Source: Collinsella sp.
GTDB taxonomy: Bacteria > Actinomycetota > Coriobacteriia > Coriobacteriales > Coriobacteriaceae
NCBI GenBank assembly: GCA_019414445.1
Contig: DXMA01000009.1
Span: 40,629-104,628, forward strand
Reading direction: 5' to 3'
Length of the DNA: 64,000 nt
In this document: piece after piece, positions 41,835-50,145 of the stretch
Position numbering within the stretch: the stretch's first letter is position 1
Layout of the letters: the number at the start of each line of letters is the position of its first letter
The notes under the pieces: model-generated
Databases searched by the model: none
What the model was told of the DNA's origin: nothing
Seen by the model: only the letters and a program-made list of their open reading frames with translations
Made by a program: the position numbers and the translations under genes

Positions 41835-43292
41835 ATGGACTACAAGATTACCGGCTACGAGCCCGCCCAACTGTTCCATTTCTTTGAGGAGGTCAGCGCG
41901 ATCCCCCGTGGGTCTGGCAACGAGAAAGGCATCAGCGATTTCCTGGTCGCGTTTGCCAAGGAGCGCGGTCTCGATGTGTATCAGGACGAGGTCTACAACG
42001 TCATCATTCGCAAGCCCGCATCTGCCGGCGCCGAGAATGCCCCGACCGTAATGCTGCAGGGCCACATCGATATGGTGTGCGACAAGTTGGGCTCCGTTGA
42101 GCACGACTTTACGACTGATGGTATCGACCTGGTCGTCAAGGACGGCGTCCTCACCGCTAACGGCACCACTCTGGGCGCCGACAACGGTATTGCCGTCGCT
42201 CTGATGCTCACTGTTCTCGATGACGATTCGATCGTTCACCCCGCCCTCGAGTGCGTATTCACCACCGACGAGGAGACTGGCCTGGTCGGCGCCGAGACGC
42301 TCGACAAGTCCCAGATTAGCGCCCGCACCATGATTAACCTTGACTCCGAGGAAGAAGGCGTTGCTACCGTCAGCTGCGCCGGCGGTGTCGTCGTTACCTA
42401 CACCTGCCCGATCGCGCGCGAGCACAAGACCGGTAGCACCCTCACGCTCGACATCTCCGGCCTGCTGGGCGGCCACTCCGGCAGCGATATCAACCTGGAG
42501 CGCGGCAACGGCAACCTCATCATGGCCCGCATCATCGACCGCCTGATGGTCGCTGGCGAGCCCGCCATCGTTAGCTTTAACGGCGGCACCAAGGACAACG
42601 CCATCAACCGTGAGTGCAAGGCTGTTCTGGTCTACGCCGACCACGCTGCCGCCGAGGCCGCGGCCCAGATCGCAAAGGGCATCATCGCCGACGTTACTGC
42701 CGAGCTCGAGGTCTTCGACCCCGGCTTTACCTGCACCGTCGAGATTGCCGACGACGCCGAGGTCGAGGCCATGGACCAGAAGTCCGCGCTTGCCCTCATC
42801 CGCGCCCTGCGTCTTGCCCCTAATGGCGTGATTCGCCGCAACGTCGCCACCGACGGCTCCGTCGAGGTTTCCTCCAACATCGGTGTGGTTGCCACCTCTG
42901 ACGACGAGGTCAAGATCATGCTGTCCCCGCGCTCCTCGATCACCTCGCTGCAGAACGAGTTTAAGGATCGTCTGCAGACGCTCGCCGATATCCTGGGCTT
43001 CGACGCCAAGTTCGAGTTCGAGTATCCCGGCTGGAGCTATGCCGAGCATTCGCCGGTCCGCGACGTCTTTGTCGAGAGCTATCGCGAGCTCTTTGGCTCC
43101 GAGCTGCGCATCGAGTCCATTCACGCCGGCCTTGAGTGCGGCCTGTTTGCCGAGGCCCTGCACGGCCTGGACGCCATCGCTGTGGGCCCGACGCTCTCCG
43201 ATGTCCACACCCCGGACGAGAGCATGGAGCTCGCTTCTGCCGAGCGCTTCTACGAGCTGCTCATCGACGTCCTCAAGCGCCTTGCCGCGTAA
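41835..43292 (+). CDS. pepD: Aminoacyl-histidine dipeptidase (PepD-like, M20 family)
   Basis: 485 residues from ATG 41835, four bases after AAGGAGG; the open frame to 41730 is not supported. Zinc-binding and catalytic signatures: VMLQGHIDMVCDK, TTLGADNGIAVALML, FTTDEETGLVGAETLD, GLLGGHSGSDINLERGN and HAGLECGLFAEAL. It cleaves Xaa-His and other dipeptides in the cytosol. Single gene between two TA modules. Confidence 0.94.
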   Translation: MDYKITGYEPAQLFHFFEEVSAIPRGSGNEKGISDFLVAFAKERGLDVYQDEVYNVIIRKPASAGAENAPTVMLQGHIDMVCDKLGSVEHDFTTDGIDLVVKDGVLTANGTTLGADNGIAVALMLTVLDDDSIVHPALECVFTTDEETGLVGAETLDKSQISARTMINLDSEEEGVATVSCAGGVVVTYTCPIAREHKTGSTLTLDISGLLGGHSGSDINLERGNGNLIMARIIDRLMVAGEPAIVSFNGGTKDNAINRECKAVLVYADHAAAEAAAQIAKGIIADVTAELEVFDPGFTCTVEIADDAEVEAMDQKSALALIRALRLAPNGVIRRNVATDGSVEVSSNIGVVATSDDEVKIMLSPRSSITSLQNEFKDRLQTLADILGFDAKFEFEYPGWSYAEHSPVRDVFVESYRELFGSELRIESIHAGLECGLFAEALHGLDAIAVGPTLSDVHTPDESMELASAERFYELLIDVLKRLAA

Positions 43293-43348
43293 AGGTTGCG
43301 CTAGCAGCAGCCCGAGCCACGTGCTAGCGGATTGCAAATGACATTACG

Positions 43349-43394
43349 AGAGGGGGCACCCGAGCTTTTGCGACGGGTGCCCCCTCTCTTCTTT
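43349..43394. terminator. Terminator between convergent pepD and hipA
   Basis: GAGAGGGGGCACCCG (43349-43363) and CGGGTGCCCCCTCTC (43374-43388) form a perfect 15-bp stem followed by TTCTTTT. Confidence 0.88.
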
Positions 43395-43419
43395 TGAGAA
43401 ATGGGAAATTGATTGGCGT

Positions 43420-44724
43420 CTAGCCCATATCCGCCCTGATGAGGTCGAGGGTTCGCTGGCAGTTTTCGCGGACGGGGCCGAGCATATGATCGCGCAGGTC
43501 CGCCATGCCGGGCAGGTCGGCGTATTCGTCCATGACCTCTTCCATGCAAATGGGTACCTCGTAGGCGAGGTCCATCATGGTCGCAAAGCAAAACTTCTCG
43601 GATAGCCCGGCATCGGTGAGCGCCGTCTCCAGCGCGGGGTCGCCCATACCGTGGTATCGGCGGATAGCACCTGGACCGATGCGCCCCACACGTTTTTCGC
43701 CGCCAACGCTCATGGCAAGACGCGCCCGGCGGCGCATGCGCTCGTATGCCAAGCCCGATGCGACATCGTACATGGGTGCGAGCGCTGCGTTTGTGCCTTT
43801 GCCTAGGATGAGCGAGTAGTTTTTAGCGTGTGCGTCAGGCGCTCCGATAATGGCGTTATAGAACAACATATAGGTAAAAAGCACAAGATTCATGTGGTGG
43901 GGGACTGTGTTAATCAGTCGTTCTTGGATGTCTCGTGTGGTTGGTCCTCCGTCGGCGGTGTATTTCTGGCTTGGCAATACACCGAGTGCCTGGCAAAAGT
44001 CCTCCTGATGCAGCCTTTCGATATTTCCGCTGCTATTGACCATTCTGTCGTACCGTTCAACGACGAGCGCGGCTTCGTCTTCAAATGTGCAATAGGAGAC
44101 GTTGGCAGTTGGAATGCCAACACGCCGAGCCGTTTTCATGCAGACGAATTCGTTTAAGGCCTGATGTTTGAACCCAACGACACCATTTTTGAAGATATGG
44201 GTAGTGGGGGATGACCCTAGACATTCGCACCATTGGCCATCATGCCAAGCTAGTGCAAATTTGCCTTGGTTGCCGCCCAGGGACCAGCTTTCGTTGGAGC
44301 CCATCCATGTCTCTCTTTCGTCATCGCGAATTGCTTTGAGCTTGTGAGCGATTTGAGAATTGGTAAGCGGGCGGTATGCCGAGACCCTGCCGCGGGCGGC
44401 GCCTAATTGATCGGTTCGACAAAACTGAACGGCCCCTGCGCAGTCAAGACCGATATGGCACAAGAGGGCGACGGGGTTGTTGGATGCAACGTCATGCTCG
44501 GCGGCAATAGCACGACGCTGCTCTTGGCTGTCGGGCAAAAGGCCAAATAGGAACGGGCGGACGATGTTATGGCCATACGTGCGATTGGAAAGCGGCATTG
44601 TAAGCGATAGTGGTGCTCCGCGATAGGTTGGGGCGTATACAAAGCTGCAGAGTCCATGCTCGTCTTGCCGGAGAGTGCCTGCGATTTCGCCACAAATGAG
44701 GGTCGCAAGCTCCATCTCTGCCAT
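43420..44724 (-). CDS. hipA: HipA-type serine/threonine kinase toxin
   Basis: 434 residues. The N-terminal HipA_N-like part (to about 120) carries RPFLFGLLPD; the kinase-like core has GGNQGKFALA (a G-rich loop), VVERYDR, the catalytic IIGAPDAHAKNYSLI and the metal-binding APMYDVAS. HipA of E. coli phosphorylates glutamyl-tRNA synthetase and induces persistence. Start abuts the stop of hipB with no gap. GC content is lower than the surrounding genes in the middle portion, a hint of acquisition. Confidence 0.87.
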   Translation of the reverse strand: MAEMELATLICGEIAGTLRQDEHGLCSFVYAPTYRGAPLSLTMPLSNRTYGHNIVRPFLFGLLPDSQEQRRAIAAEHDVASNNPVALLCHIGLDCAGAVQFCRTDQLGAARGRVSAYRPLTNSQIAHKLKAIRDDERETWMGSNESWSLGGNQGKFALAWHDGQWCECLGSSPTTHIFKNGVVGFKHQALNEFVCMKTARRVGIPTANVSYCTFEDEAALVVERYDRMVNSSGNIERLHQEDFCQALGVLPSQKYTADGGPTTRDIQERLINTVPHHMNLVLFTYMLFYNAIIGAPDAHAKNYSLILGKGTNAALAPMYDVASGLAYERMRRRARLAMSVGGEKRVGRIGPGAIRRYHGMGDPALETALTDAGLSEKFCFATMMDLAYEVPICMEEVMDEYADLPGMADLRDHMLGPVRENCQRTLDLIRADMG

Positions 44725-45156
44725 TTATTTCACAACCTTACAGCCAAAGGAGAGGTCTGAAGTGTCGGAAAGGCCTTGCTCGGCTGCGATTTGGGCCAGC
44801 AGGGCACCATAGGAAGATGGCGTTCCTTGTCGGGCGGGTCGTCTGCCTACGCTTGGCTTTGGCAGGGCATTCGAGTTCGCGATAGGGAGGTCCGCTATCG
44901 TCGTCGGATGTTCGGAGGGCGATGCGGTGGAGTCGTTATCGCTTTGCGCAAAGAGACCTATGTCGAGTGCGTTAAAGACGGTCAGTAACTTGTCGAGCCG
45001 AATACCCGTGGCGTCTCCTAGCTCGAGCGATGCGAGCAGGCGCTCCGAAACGCCGGCTTTTTTAGCGAGGGCCGCACGGGTGAGACCCTGAGCCTCGCGT
45101 GCCTGACGCACATAGATGCCAGCTTGGCGTGGTGTGGTGATGGGAAGGGTATCCAT
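44725..45156 (-). CDS. hipB: HipB-type helix-turn-helix antitoxin
   Basis: 143 residues from ATG 45156, six bases after TTGGAG; an in-frame ATG at 45171 lies inside the operator. The XRE-type HTH is AGIYVRQAREAQGLTRAALAKKAGVSERLLASLELG (about 14-50). About 85 extra residues follow, longer than E. coli HipB (88 aa), ending in SFGCKVVK. It represses its own operon and neutralises HipA. Confidence 0.86.
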   Translation of the reverse strand: MDTLPITTPRQAGIYVRQAREAQGLTRAALAKKAGVSERLLASLELGDATGIRLDKLLTVFNALDIGLFAQSDNDSTASPSEHPTTIADLPIANSNALPKPSVGRRPARQGTPSSYGALLAQIAAEQGLSDTSDLSFGCKVVK

Positions 45157-45170
45157 GGCGATCTCCAACA

Positions 45171-45211
45171 TGCAGACTTTTGCATATCAGTATGACATGC
45201 AAAAGTCTGCA
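45171..45211. promoter_or_regulatory. Perfect palindromic operator of hipBA
   Basis: TGCAGACTTTTGCAT (45171-45185) and ATGCAAAAGTCTGCA (45197-45211) are perfect 15-bp arms with an 11-base centre, lying 15 bases upstream of the hipB start. Position and symmetry fit HipB binding. Confidence 0.8.
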
Positions 45212-45215
45212 CGAA

Positions 45216-45247
45216 AAGGCCTCATGCAAAACTTTGCATGAGGCCTT
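45216..45247 (-). terminator. Terminator downstream of mntP
   Basis: AAGGCCTCATGCAAA (45216-45230) and TTTGCATGAGGCCTT (45233-45247) form a perfect 15-bp stem; read on the minus strand it ends in TTTT. It contains the same ATGCAAAA as the hipB operator four bases away. Confidence 0.8.
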
Positions 45248-45283
45248 GTACCGGCGTTGAGTTTTGAGCGATTGTGTTTGGCG

Positions 45284-45862
45284 TTACAGCGCCAAAATCC
45301 CCAGATGCTCAAGCAAGATCTTAAGCCCGATGAGGATGAGCACGACGCCACCCACGATGGTGGCGGGTTTTTCGTAGCGCGCGCCAAAGGTGTGGCCGAT
45401 CGCTACGCCGGCAACGGAGAAGACAAAGGTCGTGATGCCGATGAGCGATACAGCTGGAACGATGTCGACGGAAAGCGCGGCGAACGAGATGCCCACGGCC
45501 AGGGCGTCAATCGAGGTGGCGATGGCGAGGATCAGGTACTCGCCCAGGTCAATCTTTTCGGCATCCTTGCCGTCGCCTTCATCCTCGTCTTCGGTAAAGG
45601 CCTCCCACAACATTTTGCCGCCGATAAAGGCGAGCAGGATAAAGGCGATCCAATGGTCGATGGGTCCGATGATGCCCATGAATTGACTGCCGAGCGCCCA
45701 TCCGATTACGGGCATGCCGGCCTGAAAGCCGCCAAAGAACAAGCCGAGCACCACGGCAACTTTAAGGTTGATCTTCTTCATGCCAAGGCCCTTGCAGATG
45801 GAAACGGCAAAGGCGTCCATCGAAAGGCCAACGGCGAGCAATACGAGCTCTGCGAGTCCCAT
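45284..45862 (-). CDS. mntP: Manganese efflux pump MntP
   Basis: 192 residues from ATG 45862 (MGLAELVLLAVGLSMDAFAVSICKGL); the open frame upstream runs through the riboswitch. Six membrane helices in two halves, each with the paired acidic motif (SMDAFAVSI and SIDALAVGI). A charged loop EDEDEGDGKDAEKID lies between the halves. MntP exports Mn2+. The riboswitch upstream fits that role directly. Confidence 0.94.
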   Translation of the reverse strand: MGLAELVLLAVGLSMDAFAVSICKGLGMKKINLKVAVVLGLFFGGFQAGMPVIGWALGSQFMGIIGPIDHWIAFILLAFIGGKMLWEAFTEDEDEGDGKDAEKIDLGEYLILAIATSIDALAVGISFAALSVDIVPAVSLIGITTFVFSVAGVAIGHTFGARYEKPATIVGGVVLILIGLKILLEHLGILAL

Positions 45863-45914
45863 AGTCTGGCTCCCTCTCTGCGGGCGGGCCCGCGTGTACC
45901 TCTTGGGGGAGTAA

Positions 45915-46050
45915 CAAAAAAGACCCGTGGCGTACGCGTTGCGCGCACAGCCACGAGTCTCGTTCATTAAGGCAAGCCAGGCCGCATCGGCCAGTGTGTT
46001 GACTTGCCGCGCCACCGGAGGCGAACCCGATCACGCGACTACTCCCTCAT
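45915..46050 (-). promoter_or_regulatory. yybP-ykoY manganese riboswitch with terminator
   Basis: Read on the minus strand: GAGGGAGTAGTCGCG at the 5' end, then GTCAACACACTGGCC, the conserved blocks of the class, and a terminator with GACTCGTGGC/GCCACGGGTC followed by six T. It lies upstream of mntP, the best known target; Mn2+ binding should prevent termination and allow export. Confidence 0.85.
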
Positions 46051-46209
46051 TTATGCGAATCCCGATGCTACCACATAAGCAGCTCATTTGGATTGGGGCT
46101 CTCAGCTGTGTTCGCTCATTCTGTAAGCATCGGATTTTGCGGGCGTCACAGGGGCAAACCGTGAGAAACTTATTGACGTTTATGGAGCGTATACGATGGG
46201 AGCGATGCC

Positions 46210-47277
46210 TTGGATAAGAACGAGCTGCAAAAGCGTATGGAACAGGCCATTCGCCTGACGGCACCTGGCCAGCCGATCCGCACCGCCCTCGACATGATCA
46301 TTGCTGGTCACCTGGGCGCCCTTATCTGTGTCGGCGACACCGAAAACGTGCTCGCCGCCGGTAACGACGGCTTCCCGCTCAACATTTCGTTTACCTCGAA
46401 CCGCCTGTTCGAGCTTTCCAAGATGGACGGCGCCATCGTTATCGATGGCGACCTCACCCAGATCCTGCGCGCCAACTTCCACCTCAATCCCGATCCCTCG
46501 CTCGCCACGAGTGAGACGGGCATGCGTCACCGTACTGCCGCTCGCATGTCGGTGCTCACCGATGCCATCGTGATCTCGGTTTCGGCTCGCCGTGCCGTCG
46601 TTAACGTGTACGTTCACGGCAAGAGCTACGAGATTCAGCCCGTCACCACCATCATGAGCTCGGTCAACCAGCTCGTCGCCACGCTTCAGACCACCCGTCA
46701 GTCGCTCGATCGCTCCTTGCTGCGCCTGACGGCCCTTGAGCTCGACGACTACGTTACGCTCGCCGACATCACCGGCATCTTCTCGAGTTTCGAGATCATG
46801 CAGCAGGCAAAGACCGAGCTTAAGGATTGCATCGTCAAGCTGGGTAACCAGGGCAAGCTCGTGCAGATGCAGCTCGAGCAGCTCGCGGGCTCCAGCATGG
46901 ATACCGAATACGACCTGATGATCCGCGACTACGCAAGCGATTCCTCCGAGGCAAACGCCGAGAAGATTCGCGCCGAGCTCGCTCGCATGACGCCTAAGGA
47001 CCTGTCCGACCCGCAGCACGTGGCGGCAGTTCTGGGCTACGACGACCTGGACGAGGACTCCGTCATGACGCCGCTGGGCCTGCGCACGCTTTCGCGCGTG
47101 TCCGTCGTGCGCGACGGCGTGGCCGAGAAGATCGTCGACGAGTACGGCTCGCTGCAGGAGCTCATGGACGACATCAGCGAGGATCCGGAGCGCCTGGGCG
47201 ACTTTGGCGTTAACAACCCTGCCATTCTTGCGGACTCCCTGTACCGCATGAAGGGCACCAAACAGGGGAACGCATAA
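46210..47277 (+). CDS. disA: DNA integrity scanning diadenylate cyclase DisA
   Basis: 355 residues. The start is TTG 46210, after GGGAG at seven bases; nearby ATGs are out of frame. The DAC domain has DGAIVIDGDL and RHRTAARMS, the two active-site motifs; the middle helices and a C-terminal HhH DNA-binding domain follow. It makes c-di-AMP and stops at DNA lesions. TAATG overlap with ispD. Confidence 0.95.
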   Translation: MDKNELQKRMEQAIRLTAPGQPIRTALDMIIAGHLGALICVGDTENVLAAGNDGFPLNISFTSNRLFELSKMDGAIVIDGDLTQILRANFHLNPDPSLATSETGMRHRTAARMSVLTDAIVISVSARRAVVNVYVHGKSYEIQPVTTIMSSVNQLVATLQTTRQSLDRSLLRLTALELDDYVTLADITGIFSSFEIMQQAKTELKDCIVKLGNQGKLVQMQLEQLAGSSMDTEYDLMIRDYASDSSEANAEKIRAELARMTPKDLSDPQHVAAVLGYDDLDEDSVMTPLGLRTLSRVSVVRDGVAEKIVDEYGSLQELMDDISEDPERLGDFGVNNPAILADSLYRMKGTKQGNA

Positions 47278-48005
47278 TGGCGCCCGTATGCGCCGTGGTC
47301 GTTGCCGGTGGCAGCGGCCAGCGCTTTGGTAATCCCGGTGGCAAGCAGCTCGTCAATGTAGCGGGCCGTCCGCTTATGAGCTGGTCCATCCGCGCGTTCG
47401 ATCGTAGCGACAAGGTCGGCCACATTGTGGTGGTGTGTCCTGCCGAGCGCCGTGCCGAGATGCGCCGCCTAGCCATCGACCCGTTTGACTATGACACGCC
47501 CATCAGCTTTGCCGATGCCGGCGATACCCGTCAGGATTCCACCCGTGCCGGCGTGCATGCGGTTCCGGCGGGCTTTGAATACGTCGCCATTCACGATGGC
47601 GCTCGTCCGCTCATTACGACCGAGGCCATCGACCACGCTATCGACGTGCTCGTGAGCGACCGTGCTCTCGACGGTGTCGTGTGTGGTCAGCCCGCGATCG
47701 ACACGCTCAAGATCGTCGATGGCGACAACATCGTCGAGACGCCGCCGCGTGAGCTCTACTGGGCCGCGCAGACGCCGCAGATCTTTAGTGTCGACGCCAT
47801 GAAGCGCGCCCACGCTGCAGCCATTGCCGAGGGCTTTATCGGCACCGATGATTCGTCGCTGGTCGAGCGCATGGGAGGACGCGTCCGCTGCGTCCAGAGC
47901 CCGCGCGATAACCTTAAGGTGACAGTGCCCGAGGACTTGCGTCCCGTAACCGCGATTCTGCTTGGCCGCATGGCCGAGGGAGAGGACCTTCCCCATGTTC
48001 AGTAA
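47277..48005 (+). CDS. ispD: 2-C-methyl-D-erythritol 4-phosphate cytidylyltransferase
   Basis: 242 residues. VVAGGSGQRFGNPGGKQLVNVAGRPL is the nucleotide-binding start; IHDGARPLITTEAID and AAQTPQIF follow. Third step of the MEP pathway. It overlaps disA by 1 bp and ispF by 11 bp, so disA-ispD-ispF-cysS reads as one operon. Confidence 0.95.
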   Translation: MAPVCAVVVAGGSGQRFGNPGGKQLVNVAGRPLMSWSIRAFDRSDKVGHIVVVCPAERRAEMRRLAIDPFDYDTPISFADAGDTRQDSTRAGVHAVPAGFEYVAIHDGARPLITTEAIDHAIDVLVSDRALDGVVCGQPAIDTLKIVDGDNIVETPPRELYWAAQTPQIFSVDAMKRAHAAAIAEGFIGTDDSSLVERMGGRVRCVQSPRDNLKVTVPEDLRPVTAILLGRMAEGEDLPHVQ

Positions 48006-48489
48006 CCTGCGCATTGGCCATGGCTACGACGTTCACCGTCTGGTGGAGGGGCGTCGATGTATCATCGGCGGTGTCGATATTCCCTACGAGCGTGGCCTGC
48101 TGGGCCACTCGGATGCCGATGTGCTCGCGCACGCCTTGGCCGACGCCATTCTGGGCGCCTGCCGCGGGGGAGACATCGGCAAGCTATTCCCCGATACCGA
48201 CCCCGCCTATGAGGGTGCTGATTCGATGGTGCTGCTCGCTCGCGTGATGGGCTATGCGCGCGAGCTGGGCTTCGAGTTTGTCGATGCCGATTGCACCATT
48301 GCCTGTCAGCAACCCAAGATCACCCCGCACCGCGATGCCATGCGCGCCAACCTTGCCCATGCCCTGGGCGTTGACGTCGAAAACGTGGGCGTCGCCGCCA
48401 CTACGACCGAAAAGCTCGGTTGGGAAGGCCAGGGCGAGGGAATCGGCGCCTGGGCCGTCTGCCTGCTACAGAAAACCGTTAAGGAGTAA
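47995..48489 (+). CDS. ispF: 2-C-methyl-D-erythritol 2,4-cyclodiphosphate synthase
   Basis: 164 residues from ATG 47995 (MFSNLRIGHGYDVHRL). Metal ligands in GYDVHRL, and GHSDADVLAHALADAILGA; QQPKITPHRDAMRANLA near the end. Fifth step of the MEP pathway. GGAGAGG inside ispD serves as ribosome site. Confidence 0.95.
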   Translation: MFSNLRIGHGYDVHRLVEGRRCIIGGVDIPYERGLLGHSDADVLAHALADAILGACRGGDIGKLFPDTDPAYEGADSMVLLARVMGYARELGFEFVDADCTIACQQPKITPHRDAMRANLAHALGVDVENVGVAATTTEKLGWEGQGEGIGAWAVCLLQKTVKE

Positions 48490-48492
48490 CGA

Positions 48493-49959
48493 ATGCGTAT
48501 CTATAACAGCGCTACCCATAAAAAGGAAGAGTTCCAGCCCATCGAGTCCGGCAAGGTCCGCATGTACGTGTGCGGCCCCACGGTCTACGACAACATCCAC
48601 ATCGGCAATGCCCGCACGTTCATCAGCTTTGACGTGATTCGTCGCTGGCTCATCGCGAGCGGCTACGAGGTCACGTTCGCCCAGAACCTCACCGATGTCG
48701 ACGACAAGATCATCAAGCGCGCCAACGAGCAGGGCCGTACGGCCGCCGAGGTCGCGACGGAGTTCTCCGACAAGTTCATCGGCGTCATGCGCGCCGCCAA
48801 CGTGCTCGATCCCGATGTGCGCCCCCGCGCCACCAAGGAGATCGGCCCCATGATCGCCATGATCAAGACGCTTATCGAGCAGGGCCACGCTTACGCAGCC
48901 GATAACGGCGACGTGTACTTTGCCGTGCGCAGCGATCCCAACTATGGTCAGGTCTCGGGCCGCAACATCGACGACCTTATGGTTGGCGCGCGCATCGAGG
49001 AGAACGAGGACAAGAACGACCCGCTCGACTTTGCCCTGTGGAAGGCCGCCAAGCCCGGCGAGCCCAGCTGGCCGAGCCCCTGGGGCGAGGGCCGTCCCGG
49101 TTGGCACACCGAGTGCGCCGCCATGGTGCATCGCTACCTGGGTACTCCGATCGACATCCACGGCGGCGGCTCCGACCTTGCCTTCCCGCATCACGAGAAC
49201 GAGTGCGCCCAGGCCACCTGCGCCTGGCACCAGGGCTTCTCCAACACCTGGATGCACACGGGCATGCTGCTGGTAGACGGCGAGAAGATGTCCAAGTCGC
49301 TCGGCAACTTCTTTACGCTGGCCGAGGTCCTCGAGCAGCACTCCGCTGCCGCCCTGCGCCTGCTGATACTGCAGACGAGCTATCGCTCGCCGCTCGACTT
49401 TTCTTGGGAGCGCCTGGAGGGTGCCGAGAACTCGCTCACGCGTATCGCCGGTACGGTCGAGAACCTGCGTTGGGCCGCGAACCACGCGACGGCCGATGCC
49501 GACGAAGCGGCTGCCGAGGCGTTTGCCGCCAAGGCCGCCGAGACCCGCACCACCTTTAAGGAGTGCATGGACGACGACTTTAACACCGCCGGTGCCATGG
49601 GTGCTGTCTTTGGCTTTGTGACCGAGTGCAACCAGTACCTGGAGCAGGCGGGCGATGCTGCCGACAAGGCCGCTGCCCTGGCCGCCGCCGATACGCTGGT
49701 CGAGCTGCTCGATACGTTTGGCGTCGAGCTTCCCGAGCCCAAGGTCGAGCTGCCGCTGGGCCTGCTGGGCGTTGCCGCCGGCCTGGTCGCCTACACGGGC
49801 GACGACGTGGACGAGGCTGCTGCCAAGATTCTCGAGGCCCGCGCCGAGGCCCGTGCCGCCAAGAACTGGGATCTGGCCGACGCCATCCGCGACCAGCTCA
49901 AGGACCTGGGCCTGACGATTGAAGATACCGCCGCCGGCACTCGTATCAAATCTCTCTAA
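48493..49959 (+). CDS. cysS: Cysteinyl-tRNA synthetase
   Basis: 488 residues. HIGH-type motif NIHIGNART, zinc ligands in MYVCGPTVYD, HTECAAM and HHENECAQ, and the KMSKS motif GEKMSKSLGNF. It starts three bases after ispF. In many Gram-positives cysS is followed by mrnC, rlmB and yacP; here mrnC is absent at this place and a large palindrome occupies the gap. Confidence 0.97.
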   Translation: MRIYNSATHKKEEFQPIESGKVRMYVCGPTVYDNIHIGNARTFISFDVIRRWLIASGYEVTFAQNLTDVDDKIIKRANEQGRTAAEVATEFSDKFIGVMRAANVLDPDVRPRATKEIGPMIAMIKTLIEQGHAYAADNGDVYFAVRSDPNYGQVSGRNIDDLMVGARIEENEDKNDPLDFALWKAAKPGEPSWPSPWGEGRPGWHTECAAMVHRYLGTPIDIHGGGSDLAFPHHENECAQATCAWHQGFSNTWMHTGMLLVDGEKMSKSLGNFFTLAEVLEQHSAAALRLLILQTSYRSPLDFSWERLEGAENSLTRIAGTVENLRWAANHATADADEAAAEAFAAKAAETRTTFKECMDDDFNTAGAMGAVFGFVTECNQYLEQAGDAADKAAALAAADTLVELLDTFGVELPEPKVELPLGLLGVAAGLVAYTGDDVDEAAAKILEARAEARAAKNWDLADAIRDQLKDLGLTIEDTAAGTRIKSL

Positions 49960-49962
49960 TCC

Positions 49963-50069
49963 CCGCGGGTTTCCCAAGCACCCGACCTTGCCGTTCAAAC
50001 CGTCGCTCGCGTACTCAAGTACGCGTCGCTCCTCTTTCACGGCAATCTCGGGCACTTGGAAAACCCGTA
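49963..50069. repeat. ERIC-like palindromic element after cysS
   Basis: GCGGGTTTCCCAAGCACCCGA (first 20 bases at 49965-49984) pairs with TCTCGGGCACTTGGAAAACC (about 50046-50065); TTGCCGT/ACGGCAA extends the stem, and the tip has CGCGTACTCAAGTACGCG, a perfect palindrome. About 107 bp, starting four bases after the cysS stop. Confidence 0.7.
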
Positions 50070-50071
50070 CC

Positions 50072-50106
50072 GACCGCCCGAATTAATATTCATGGGCGGT
50101 CGTTTA
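50072..50106 (+). terminator. Terminator after cysS
   Basis: GACCGCCC (50072-50079) and GGGCGGTC (50094-50101), followed by GTTTATTTT. Confidence 0.75.
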
Positions 50107-50145
50107 TTTTGTTTCGTTTGATAGTTGTATTTAGGAGGTCGCTTT

